NCBI GenBank assembly: GCA_024277695.1
Contig: JAJRUR010000226.1
Span: 1-5,592, forward strand
DNA from: Bacteroidota bacterium
Lineage (GTDB): Bacteria; Bacteroidota; Bacteroidia; Chitinophagales; Saprospiraceae
DNA length: 5,592 bases
Direction: 5' to 3'
Part shown: in pieces, positions 1-5,592 of the stretch
Layout: each line of letters starts with the position of its first letter
Position numbering within the stretch: position 1 is the stretch's first letter
Notes under the pieces: model-generated
Databases searched by the model: none
Seen by the model: only the letters and a program-made list of their open reading frames with translations
Told to the model about the DNA's origin: nothing
Program-made: the position numbers and the translations under genes

Positions 1-422
1 TATATCGTAATATAGATCGCTTCGACCAACTTATTGCAGATGACTCGATTGCCATCATGCGTTTTGATGCACAGCTTTACTTTGCCAATATTAATTCATT
101 TAGAGATTATATCTCCAAAATTATCGATAAAAAACCCGCCCTAAAACATATCATTATAGATGCCAAAGCCATCAATAATATCGACTCTAGTGCTGTCCAC
201 ATGCTGAAGGATCTCATATCAGATCTCCAAAATAAAGGTATCGCTTTTTATATGGTGGATGTCAAAGGTCCTGTGCGTGATATTATCAGCAAGACTACGC
301 TAAAAGATATGCTCCAAGGCAAGCAGTTTGTAACGATACAGAACGCTGTTGATTTTATCAAACGAAATGAAGTTTCCAAGACAGGAAAAATCGCTTTGCA
401 ATCCAAGTTATATAACCAATAG
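1..422 (+). CDS. SulP-family inorganic anion transporter, C-terminal STAS domain (5' partial)
   Basis: The open frame enters from the left edge (first full codon at position 3) and gives 139 residues before TAG. The visible part begins YRNIDRF, the usual linker after the last membrane helix of SulP permeases, then runs into the strand MRFDAQLYFANI, close to the SulP signature 'aPLyFAN'. A STAS fold follows: the strand HIIIDAKAIN, the turn D61-S62-S63 (counted from position 3) where STAS domains carry their conserved Asp/Ser loop, a helix, the strand YMVDV and a final helix ending in IQNAVDFI. The ATG at 57 lies inside the conserved domain, so it is not the true start. SulP proteins are inner-membrane transporters of sulfate, bicarbonate or dicarboxylates, with the STAS domain in the cytoplasm. 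The substrate cannot be read from this fragment. The two rhodanese genes downstream hint at sulfate, but adjacency is weak evidence. A free-standing anti-sigma antagonist is less likely because of the YRN linker and the open frame upstream. Confidence 0.88.
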   Translation, partial: YRNIDRFDQLIADDSIAIMRFDAQLYFANINSFRDYISKIIDKKPALKHIIIDAKAINNIDSSAVHMLKDLISDLQNKGIAFYMVDVKGPVRDIISKTTLKDMLQGKQFVTIQNAVDFIKRNEVSKTGKIALQSKLYNQ

Positions 423-463
423 TTCAGTAACATAGGTTACAAGACCAATACAACTGTCGGGCA

Positions 464-471
464 TATATTTG
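464..471 (+). promoter_or_regulatory. Candidate Bacteroidota -7 promoter element before the rhodanese pair
   Basis: TATATTTG matches TAnnTTTG, the -7 consensus of the Bacteroidota primary sigma factor. It lies in the 126-bp gap after the transporter gene and would give an untranslated leader of roughly 70 bases before the ATG at 549. No TTG/TTTG is seen at the expected -33 spacing, so this is a half-match in AT-rich DNA. The rest of the gap holds only a short inverted repeat (427-440). Confidence 0.35.
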
Positions 472-548
472 CGTTTGTAATTTTTAGTATGTACAGTCAT
501 AAAGTAGCATATAGTTCATTAAAATAATAATCAAAATAACACAAGTTC

Positions 549-881
549 ATGAAAGATATTACAACTAATCAATGGAAAGAAAAAATAGCCTCTGATCCGA
601 GTGCTATGATTATTGATGTGAGGACTCCTGCCGAATTTAATGGTGGTATCATCCCTAATGCGGTAAACATCGATATATCTAACTGGCACCTATTTTTAGA
701 AAAATTATCATCGATGGATAAGCAAAAGAGCTATTTAGTCTATTGTAGATCCGGTATGCGTTCAGCACAAGCCATGATGCTCATGAACCAATTGGGATTT
801 GCAGATGTTTCTAATCTGATCGGCGGGCTGATGGCTTGGGACGAAAGTTTAGTAAGACCAACTGTATCGCAAACAGCCTAA
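549..881 (+). CDS. Single-domain rhodanese-like protein (first of a tandem pair)
   Basis: This 110-aa protein is one rhodanese domain, of the usual size for stand-alone bacterial versions. Visible landmarks are the N-terminal strand MIIDVRTPAEF (residues 20-30), the active-site loop CRSGMRSA with the sulfur-accepting cysteine at C66, the C-terminal helix QAMMLMNQLGF, and the closing signature NLIGGLMAW. The family moves sulfane sulfur through a cysteine persulfide, for example from thiosulfate or polysulfide to thiols. There is no signal peptide or membrane segment, so it should be cytoplasmic. The usual G-H-I-P-G-A segment reads G33-I-I-P-N-A, so the common histidine is isoleucine here. The ATG at 549 starts just before the domain, with no room for an upstream extension of note. 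It lies 126 bp after the SulP gene and 64 bp before a second rhodanese, so the pair is probably co-transcribed. Its natural substrate is unknown. Confidence 0.92.
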   Translation: MKDITTNQWKEKIASDPSAMIIDVRTPAEFNGGIIPNAVNIDISNWHLFLEKLSSMDKQKSYLVYCRSGMRSAQAMMLMNQLGFADVSNLIGGLMAWDESLVRPTVSQTA

Positions 882-945
882 GTCCTTGCGACTATTTTTT
901 TTAAAAAATCACTTACAGATATTATTATAAAATCTATACTTCATT

Positions 946-1311
946 ATGCAAAAGGATGGTTTTTTTAATACTTGGATTCGTCGAATTGTGTCCTTTGGAT
1001 CGGCGCGTGATCAGGCTTTTAAAAAATTAAAAACACAAGATTTTAAGTCTTTAATCCAAGAGAAAAAAGATGCATATTTGATTGATGTGCGTACCCCAAA
1101 AGAATTTAAGGCCGGTCATATAAAAGGTGCCAAAAATATCAATATTTTTAATCCGCACTTCAAGAACATGATCTCTAAGCTTAAAAAAGAAAAACCTATA
1201 TTTTTATATTGTCGGAGTGGCAGCCGGAGTGCTAAAGCTGCAAGGATGCTGAGCAAGATGGGCTTCGAAGAAGTGTATGATCTCAAAGGTGGATTTAATT
1301 TGTGGTCTTGA
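946..1311 (+). CDS. Single-domain rhodanese-like protein (second of a tandem pair)
   Basis: This 121-aa protein has a rhodanese domain from about residue 31 to the end: YLIDVRTPKEF (44-54), the canonical GHIKGAKNI (57-65), and the active-site loop CRSGSRSA with C89. It then continues through a helix (AKAARMLSKMGF) and ends on the family signature DLKGGFNLW, with only one residue after it. Unlike its upstream neighbour it has an N-terminal extension of about 30 residues rich in Phe, Trp and Arg/Lys (FFNTWIRRIVSF). This could form an amphipathic helix that touches the membrane; it is too polar for a transmembrane helix and does not look like a signal peptide. The role is sulfane-sulfur transfer through a cysteine persulfide, partner unknown. 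No promoter-like element lies in the 64-bp gap before it, which favours co-transcription with the first rhodanese. It converges with the large - strand gene, 57 bp away. The extension depends on the ATG at 946 being used. Confidence 0.92.
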   Translation: MQKDGFFNTWIRRIVSFGSARDQAFKKLKTQDFKSLIQEKKDAYLIDVRTPKEFKAGHIKGAKNINIFNPHFKNMISKLKKEKPIFLYCRSGSRSAKAARMLSKMGFEEVYDLKGGFNLWS

Positions 1312-1324
1312 GTCATCTTTTTTT
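1279..1324 (+). terminator. Weak candidate intrinsic terminator at the end of the rhodanese pair
   Basis: An imperfect stem can form between 1279-1288 and 1307-1314 (CTCAA with TTGAG, extended by a G-C pair on the loop side and A-T and G-C pairs below, with two single-base bulges). It has an 18-base loop and overlaps the stop codon. A run of seven T follows at 1318-1324. Position and order suit a rho-independent terminator, but the stem is poor and the loop large. The 57-bp convergent gap shows no better hairpin for either strand. Confidence 0.3.
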
Positions 1325-1368
1325 CCTTCTCGAATCGACTTAACGTGTAGGAGTACAGTATCTCTTTT

Positions 1369-4300
1369 TTAATCATCTAAGTCAAATACTTTGACTTCTT
1401 TGAACCGGGGCAATTCTATAGATTCCATCAATTTTCTGTATGCTTGCCATTTATTTTCGTAGAATGTATTCGTTTTGTTTAGTGTATCTTTTATGGCATT
1501 TTTGGCTTGTTGGATTAGTGTTTTTTCAGTAGCGGTAAGTCCATAGGGTCGTGTAGTACTGTACCAAGCAGCTCGACTTATGCGCTGCATAACACTAGTA
1601 TATGGGTCTTTGGTGATGCCTTGTCTTTTGTCGTCTTTGCCCAAATAAAGATCAAGCAGACTATCTAGTGCAGTGACGATGTTTTTTGAAAGTTCTATTT
1701 CAGTTTTATATTTTTCTTTATCTTCTTTTTTTAGTTTTTTGCTAAAAGCCTGTGCAGTTGCTTTGCTTTGGAGTATTTGGGTCGTGGCATCTTTGACTAA
1801 TTGAGTGAGGGCATCTATTTTCTTTCCGGCTTCATAACGTTCATCAATGGCTTTGCGGCTTAGTTCATATCGAGGATCTTTTACGATTCTAATCTGATTA
1901 GTAGTACTGTCTCCATCATAAAACATTTTGAGTGTATATGTACCAGGCTTGACAAGTACACCTCCGGGTTCATATTTTTGTGGTTTTAGTTTTCGACTTG
2001 GTCGCATGACACCGGCTTCGTTCATCGCCCAGTACCACCTGTAGATTCCTGTACTATCGGGTGCTTTCTTTTTTAGACTGCGTAGGAGTCTGTCTCCATC
2101 ATAAATTTTTAAGTAAATTGAATCGACATTTTTCGGTTTTATTTTTTCAGAATTTTCCTTTTTTGCGGTTTTTCCTTTTTTTTCCTTTTTTTTCTTTTTG
2201 ATAAAATAGCTCATCATAGCCCCTCGTCTTCTGTTTTTTCCATTAAAAAGCGCATCCGCTCCAAATCTGCTACCTGTAGGTTGTTGGTATGCTGCCATAA
2301 CTCCGACTGGTGGGTCAAATAGGGTGATGCTGTGCTGGAGTATGTCAGGATTTTGGGCTATTTTGCGTAGAGGTCTTATGTCGTCAATAATCCAGGCGGC
2401 TCTGCCAAAAGTGCCTAATACTAGATCGTGTTCACGTGGATGTATGACCAAGTCCTTGACAGATACTGTGGGGAAATCCTTGTTCCATTTTGTCCAGTTT
2501 TGGCCGGCGTCTAAGGATAAGTACAGTCCATCATCTGTTCCCAGAAAGATTAAGTTTTTTTCGATTGGATCTTCTATGATACATAGTGCATAACTCTGTA
2601 CATCCTGCGGACCGACTATTCGTTGCCAATGTTTTCCGTAGTCTGTTGTCCTATATGCATAGGGTGTGTAGTCATATCTTCTATAGTTATTTGCCACAAG
2701 TAGGGCTTCTCCTTTGTTTTTGTTAGATGCTTTGATTTGTGTGATCCAACTACCTTTCGGGAGGTCTTTGATATTATGAGAAACATCTTGCCAAGTTGTA
2801 CCACCATCTATAGTATAATGTATGCGTCCGTCATCTGTTCCCACCCATAGCATATCTTTTTGAACAGATGATGGTTCGATGACTAGTATGGTGGTAAAAT
2901 TTTCTGCTCCGGTAGCATCCATAGTGAGTCCACCGCTTTGGTGTTGTTTTTGTTTTGTAGTATCATTGGTAGTCAAGTCAGGTGAAATGACCTTCCAAGT
3001 CAGTCCTTTGTCTTTGCTTTTATGTACATACTGACTTCCGAAATAGATTGTGTTAGGATCAAAAGGATCGATTTGGATGGCTGCATTCCAATTAAATCTC
3101 AGATGCACTTCCGGATCGGGATGGATTGGGCGCACTGTATAATTATTTCCCGTCTTCCAATCATATCTCGTTACAAATCCCTGCTGGCTCATTGACCACC
3201 CGTAACGACTATCCTCCGGATCGGGAATCACATCAAAGCCATCACCAAAAGAGATCTCTTGCCAGTAGGCATTTCGGATACCTTGAACACGCCAGACATA
3301 TGCCGGACCTCGCCAACTGCCGTTGTCTTGCATTCCTCCATACACATTATAAGGATGCTCTTGATCGACAGCTATATGATAAAACTGTGCCACAGGGAGA
3401 TTGCCTACAAAACGCCAGGACTTTCCACCGTCATGGGTGATGTTAAGGCCTCCATCATTTCCATCCATCATAAAACTGCCATCCGTAGGGTGAATCCACC
3501 AAGCGTGGTGATCGGGATGTACTCCGTGATCTACTCCGTATGCGGGCATCAGTTGTTTAAAATTTTTTCCTCCATCTTCGGATACATTTACATAAGTAAA
3601 GACCGAATACACGCGATTTTCATTTTGTGGATCTACATAAATATCACTATAGTAGAAAGGCCGATTTCCGATATCTTTTTTGTCATTGATTTTTTTAAAA
3701 TGAAATCCTCCATCTTCACTCTTGTAGAGTGCATTTTTTTTGGATTCGATCAGCGCATAGATGATATTGGGTTTGTTGTGTGCTATAGCAAGGCCGATAC
3801 GGCCTAAATTTCCTTTGGGCAGACCGTCTTTGTGCGTTCGTTGTTGCCAGTTTTCACCACCATCATAAGTGATATAGAGCCCCGAGCCAGATCCTCCGGA
3901 GCTAAAAAACCACGGATCGCGCTTATGTTCCCACATGGCTACGATGAGTTTATTTGGATTTGTAGGGTCCATCACCATATCGGCAACTCCGGTTTTGTTA
4001 TTGACGAAGAGTATTTTGTTCCAAGTCTTACCACCATCTGTTGTCTTATAGACTCCTCGCTCCGGATGGACACCCCAAGGAGATCCAATGGCACCTACAT
4101 AGACTACATTCGGATCCGTTGGGTCGATGATGATTCTGTGTATATGCCTTGTTTTTTGGAGACCCATTACCTGCCAAGTTTTACCACCATCGAGGGATCG
4201 GTAGATTCCGTATCCGCCATTCAGGCTGTTGCGCGGATTGCCCTCTCCTGTACCGACCCATATAACGGAGGGGTTGGACTGCTGGATAGCGACTGCTCCG

Positions 4301-4560
4301 ATCGATGCCGTGCACTCATGTTCAAATATGGGACTCCATTTTATTCCGCCACTCGTTGACTTCCAAAGACCTCCTGAAGCTGTACCTACATAGATGATAT
4401 CCGGATTATTGATGACTACATCTATGGCAGTTACTCGTCCGGACATACCACCGGGGCCTATATTTCTAGGCTTGAGACCTTTAAATAGGTTCATATCTAA
4501 TGGCTGAGCACTAAGGAAGAGTCCGAAAAATAGAGACAAAAAAGTGATGATGATTTTCAT
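1369..4560 (-). CDS. Exported sortilin/VPS10-like Asp-box beta-propeller protein
   Basis: This 1063-aa protein starts with a signal peptide (MKIIITFLSLFFGLFLSA, likely cut before Q19) and no lipobox cysteine, so it should be in the periplasm or outside the cell. Residues about 30-730 carry eleven Asp-box motifs (S/T-x-D-x-G-x-x-W/F), starting at 68, 122, 173, 231, 281, 327, 375, 515, 583, 638 and 682. The first has Ser in place of Asp. This is typical of tandem propellers of the VPS10/BNR type. The propeller part closes with the family-typical GTFGRAAWIIDDIRPLR (715-731). A Lys-rich linker follows (788-810), then a beta-sandwich-like stretch ending PGTYTLKMFYDG (872-883), and a mainly helical tail. 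I see no type IX secretion sorting domain. Relatives are often labelled glycosyl hydrolase or sialidase, but no sialidase FRIP motif is apparent; binding of proteins or peptides is as plausible. The true role is unknown. It is monocistronic, divergent from the sigma factor gene, with a promoter candidate 22 bases before the ATG. Confidence 0.9.
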   Translation of the reverse strand: MKIIITFLSLFFGLFLSAQPLDMNLFKGLKPRNIGPGGMSGRVTAIDVVINNPDIIYVGTASGGLWKSTSGGIKWSPIFEHECTASIGAVAIQQSNPSVIWVGTGEGNPRNSLNGGYGIYRSLDGGKTWQVMGLQKTRHIHRIIIDPTDPNVVYVGAIGSPWGVHPERGVYKTTDGGKTWNKILFVNNKTGVADMVMDPTNPNKLIVAMWEHKRDPWFFSSGGSGSGLYITYDGGENWQQRTHKDGLPKGNLGRIGLAIAHNKPNIIYALIESKKNALYKSEDGGFHFKKINDKKDIGNRPFYYSDIYVDPQNENRVYSVFTYVNVSEDGGKNFKQLMPAYGVDHGVHPDHHAWWIHPTDGSFMMDGNDGGLNITHDGGKSWRFVGNLPVAQFYHIAVDQEHPYNVYGGMQDNGSWRGPAYVWRVQGIRNAYWQEISFGDGFDVIPDPEDSRYGWSMSQQGFVTRYDWKTGNNYTVRPIHPDPEVHLRFNWNAAIQIDPFDPNTIYFGSQYVHKSKDKGLTWKVISPDLTTNDTTKQKQHQSGGLTMDATGAENFTTILVIEPSSVQKDMLWVGTDDGRIHYTIDGGTTWQDVSHNIKDLPKGSWITQIKASNKNKGEALLVANNYRRYDYTPYAYRTTDYGKHWQRIVGPQDVQSYALCIIEDPIEKNLIFLGTDDGLYLSLDAGQNWTKWNKDFPTVSVKDLVIHPREHDLVLGTFGRAAWIIDDIRPLRKIAQNPDILQHSITLFDPPVGVMAAYQQPTGSRFGADALFNGKNRRRGAMMSYFIKKKKKEKKGKTAKKENSEKIKPKNVDSIYLKIYDGDRLLRSLKKKAPDSTGIYRWYWAMNEAGVMRPSRKLKPQKYEPGGVLVKPGTYTLKMFYDGDSTTNQIRIVKDPRYELSRKAIDERYEAGKKIDALTQLVKDATTQILQSKATAQAFSKKLKKEDKEKYKTEIELSKNIVTALDSLLDLYLGKDDKRQGITKDPYTSVMQRISRAAWYSTTRPYGLTATEKTLIQQAKNAIKDTLNKTNTFYENKWQAYRKLMESIELPRFKEVKVFDLDD
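2131..2199 (-). repeat. Lys-rich low-complexity linker encoded by two A8 runs
   Basis: Within the propeller gene, residues 788-810 include 13 lysines out of 23. On the coding strand two runs of eight A (+ strand T8 at 2176-2183 and 2186-2193) are separated by GG and flanked by A5 runs. The codons AAA AAA AAG and GAA AAA AAA place A-AAA-AAG and A-AAA-AAA heptamers in the phase used for -1 slippage. The tract lies exactly between the propeller domain and the C-terminal sandwich/helical part, so it reads as an interdomain linker. Whether slippage happens is not known. Confidence 0.8.
2494..4359 (-). repeat. Asp-box repeat region of the propeller gene
   Basis: Eleven Asp-box motifs recur through the propeller-coding part of the gene at irregular spacing of roughly 45-140 residues. 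Several are also alike at DNA level: on the + strand, near-copies of CCAAGTYTTACCACCATC occur at 4021, 4174 and 2791, with a looser copy at 3847, each encoding D-G-G-x-x-W. The similarity follows from the conserved motif plus similar codon choice. It does not indicate a recent duplication, because the sequences between motifs are unlike each other. Confidence 0.75.
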
Positions 4561-4581
4561 AAGCTGATATGGTTATGCGTC

Positions 4582-4589
4582 CAAATGTA
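4582..4589 (-). promoter_or_regulatory. Candidate -7 promoter element for the propeller gene
   Basis: Read on the - strand this is TACATTTG, a full match to the Bacteroidota -7 consensus TAnnTTTG. It lies 21 bases upstream of the ATG at 4560, giving a short leader. A clear TTG at the -33 position is missing; the nearest candidate reads GTTAGG. The position in a divergent intergenic region supports it. Confidence 0.45.
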
Positions 4590-4672
4590 CATCATTATTT
4601 TGAACTTCCTAACTAGGCCGGAAGAGCTTTAATAAGACCTGCTTTATCAGGCTATACATCAGATTAGTCTCA

Positions 4673-4680
4673 TACCTTTG
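4673..4680 (+). promoter_or_regulatory. Candidate -7 promoter element for the sigma factor operon
   Basis: TACCTTTG is a full match to TAnnTTTG and one of the commonest forms of the Bacteroidota -7 element. It faces the sigma factor gene and would give a leader of about 90-95 bases before the GTG at 4780. No matching -33 TTTG was found. A weaker one-mismatch candidate, TAACTTCG, lies closer, at 4747-4754. The leader is AT-rich and shows no strong hairpin. Confidence 0.45.
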
Positions 4681-4779
4681 TTGACTTATTTACAAGACAT
4701 TTGCCAAAAAGATAAATATTTTATCCCCAAAGCAACGTTTTTGTAGTAACTTCGATTTTAATTAAAGTTAAATACTATT

Positions 4780-5319
4780 GTGACATATCAGGAGCTCATC
4801 GGGAAGTGCCGCAAAGGAGAAGCAACGGCACAGAAGCAGCTATACGACCGGCTAGCTCCAGTTATGTTTGCTTTGTGCTTGAGATATTGTGGTAATACTG
4901 AGGACGCTCAGGACGCTATGCAGGATGGTTTTATTAGGATGTTTCAATACTTAGATAAGTATAATGAGTTGGGATCTTTTGAGGGTTGGGTACGCCGTAT
5001 TATGGTCAATTCGTCATTAACTACCTTGAAAAAAGCCAAAAAACGGAGAACTCAGCCCGAGGTACATATGGAGCGATTGAGTTATAAGACCAATATCATC
5101 AGTGATATGAGTGCGGACGAATTGATGGGTTTGGTACAACGGCTGCCTAGTGGTTATAGAACTGTATTTAACATGTATGTGATTGAGGGATATTCGCACA
5201 AAGAGATAGGAGAACTCTTAGGAATTCAAGAGAGCACATCCAGGTCTCAACTTCTTAAGTCACGCAAAATGATGAGGACATTGATCAATAATAATGAGCT
5301 AACACCAATCGACGAATGA
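4780..5319 (+). CDS. ECF-type RNA polymerase sigma factor (sigma-70 family)
   Basis: This 179-aa protein has the two-domain layout and length of ECF sigma factors, which direct RNA polymerase core to a specific promoter set. Region 2 spans about residues 18-90: an N-terminal helix, then DAQDAMQDGFIRMFQYLDKY (42-61) and the region 2.3/2.4-like FEGWVRRIMVN (67-77). A basic linker follows (KKAKKRR, 84-90). Region 4 is about residues 115-168, with LPSGYRTVFNMY and the helix-turn-helix YSHKEIGELLGIQESTSRSQLLKSRKM. No extra N- or C-terminal domain is present. The start is GTG; an in-frame TAA at 4759-4761 and no in-frame ATG before the domain leave it as the best choice. There is no Shine-Dalgarno sequence, as is usual in this phylum. 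The stop codon overlaps the next gene's start, so the two are translationally linked, as is common for a sigma factor and its regulator. The target regulon cannot be read from the sequence. Confidence 0.93.
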   Translation: MTYQELIGKCRKGEATAQKQLYDRLAPVMFALCLRYCGNTEDAQDAMQDGFIRMFQYLDKYNELGSFEGWVRRIMVNSSLTTLKKAKKRRTQPEVHMERLSYKTNIISDMSADELMGLVQRLPSGYRTVFNMYVIEGYSHKEIGELLGIQESTSRSQLLKSRKMMRTLINNNELTPIDE

Positions 5320-5592
5320 AAGCAGAGCAAGAATCTATCTTCAAAGATAAACTCTACCGTTATGAGCAGACTCCACCGCCATTGGCCTGGAAGCATATTG
5401 CTGATACTGTCGGGATATCGGTAGGCCCATATGATGCTTTCCAAGACAAACTGTTCCATCATAAAAAGCATCCGCCCAAATCATCTTGGGCATATATAGC
5501 TCGAGCTATCCGACCAAAGAGGTCGGTCTATGCTTGGATTCTAGGGGCTTTGTTATTGTCGGGGATACTTTCTGTCGCATTGTTCCTTTGGA
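5316..5592 (+). CDS. Single-pass membrane protein, probable anti-sigma-like partner (3' partial)
   Basis: An open frame begins at ATG 5316, overlapping the sigma factor stop as ATGA, and stays open for 92 codons to the window edge. The visible protein has a charged N-terminal part of about 70 residues. It includes IFKDKLYRYEQTPPPLAWKHI (from about residue 8), resembling the 'E-x-x-P-P-x-x-x-W-x-x-I' opening that I recall from proteins encoded after ECF sigma factors in Bacteroidota. A basic patch (RPKRS, 66-70) precedes one hydrophobic helix at about 72-92 (AWILGALLLSGILSVALFLW). By the positive-inside rule the N-terminus is cytoplasmic, where it could bind the sigma factor. The rest of the protein, presumably periplasmic, lies beyond the window. 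I see no zinc-binding HxxxCxxC anti-sigma motif, so the anti-sigma role is inferred from overlap, topology and neighbour. It could instead be an unrelated membrane protein of the operon. Confidence 0.78.
   Translation, partial: MKAEQESIFKDKLYRYEQTPPPLAWKHIADTVGISVGPYDAFQDKLFHHKKHPPKSSWAYIARAIRPKRSVYAWILGALLLSGILSVALFLW

Noticed and set aside
427..440. Inverted repeat GTAAC/GTTAC just after the SulP stop codon
   Set aside because: The stem has five base pairs and a tetraloop, but no T-run follows. It is too short to call a terminator or operator on its own.
881..902. Possible terminator between the two rhodaneses: AGTC/GACT stem followed by T8
   Set aside because: The stem is only four base pairs with a five-base loop, too weak for a rho-independent terminator. 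The T8 also runs into A6 as plain AT-rich spacer.
2791..4193. Recurring TTACCACCATC sequences that look like a DNA repeat family
   Set aside because: They fall in register with the Asp-box codons (D-G-G-x-x-W) and are explained by protein motif conservation. They are not binding sites or an array.
3259..4359. Two long + strand open frames (3259-3807 and 3832-4359) antisense to the propeller gene
   Set aside because: They lie wholly inside a gene with strong domain evidence on the other strand, encode no recognisable motif, and follow from its repeated Asp-box codons and low stop content in the opposite frame.
4638..4651. CCTG/CAGG hairpin upstream of the sigma factor promoter candidate
   Set aside because: A four-base-pair stem is expected by chance, and it lies upstream of the candidate transcript start, so it is not a leader structure.
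4681..4709. TTGACT resembling an E. coli -35 box
   Set aside because: No TATAAT-like -10 lies at 16-18 bases, and Bacteroidota primary promoters do not use this pattern.

Overview
The window looks like a piece of a Bacteroidota chromosome, with a Saprospiria- or Sphingobacteria-like relative as a loose guess. This rests on four observations: moderately AT-rich DNA; no clear Shine-Dalgarno sequences before the starts; three intergenic matches to the Bacteroidota -7 promoter element TAnnTTTG; and a large exported Asp-box propeller protein with an L-S-A/Q signal-peptide end. Taxonomy was not tested by any search. The gene content is chromosomal and mostly conservative: I see no mobile element, tRNA, rRNA or CRISPR array.

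Left third (1-1311, all + strand): the last 139 codons of a SulP-type anion transporter (its cytoplasmic STAS domain) are followed by two small single-domain rhodaneses, each with a full CRSGxRS active-site loop. The rhodaneses are related but clearly diverged. A promoter candidate lies before the first and none before the second, so they probably form a two-gene unit, perhaps with readthrough from the transporter. A sulfur theme (sulfate or another anion in, sulfane-sulfur handling inside) is an inference from adjacency.

Middle (4560-1369, - strand): one 1063-aa gene, convergent with the rhodaneses, encodes an exported sortilin/VPS10-like protein with eleven Asp-box repeats. It is followed by a Lys-rich linker, a beta-sandwich-like segment and a helical C-terminus. 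Databases often call such proteins 'glycosyl hydrolase', but I see nothing that supports catalysis. The Lys-rich linker is encoded by two A8 runs in slippery phase.

Right end (4561-5592): a 219-bp divergent intergenic region holds one TAnnTTTG element for each direction. An ECF sigma factor with a GTG start follows. Its stop codon overlaps (ATGA) the start of a gene that runs off the window and encodes a soluble N-terminus followed by one membrane segment. It is most simply read as the sigma factor's membrane partner, probably an anti-sigma-like protein.

I did not find a convincing new system. The points most worth following are the truncated sigma-factor partner and the A8/A8 slippery linker.
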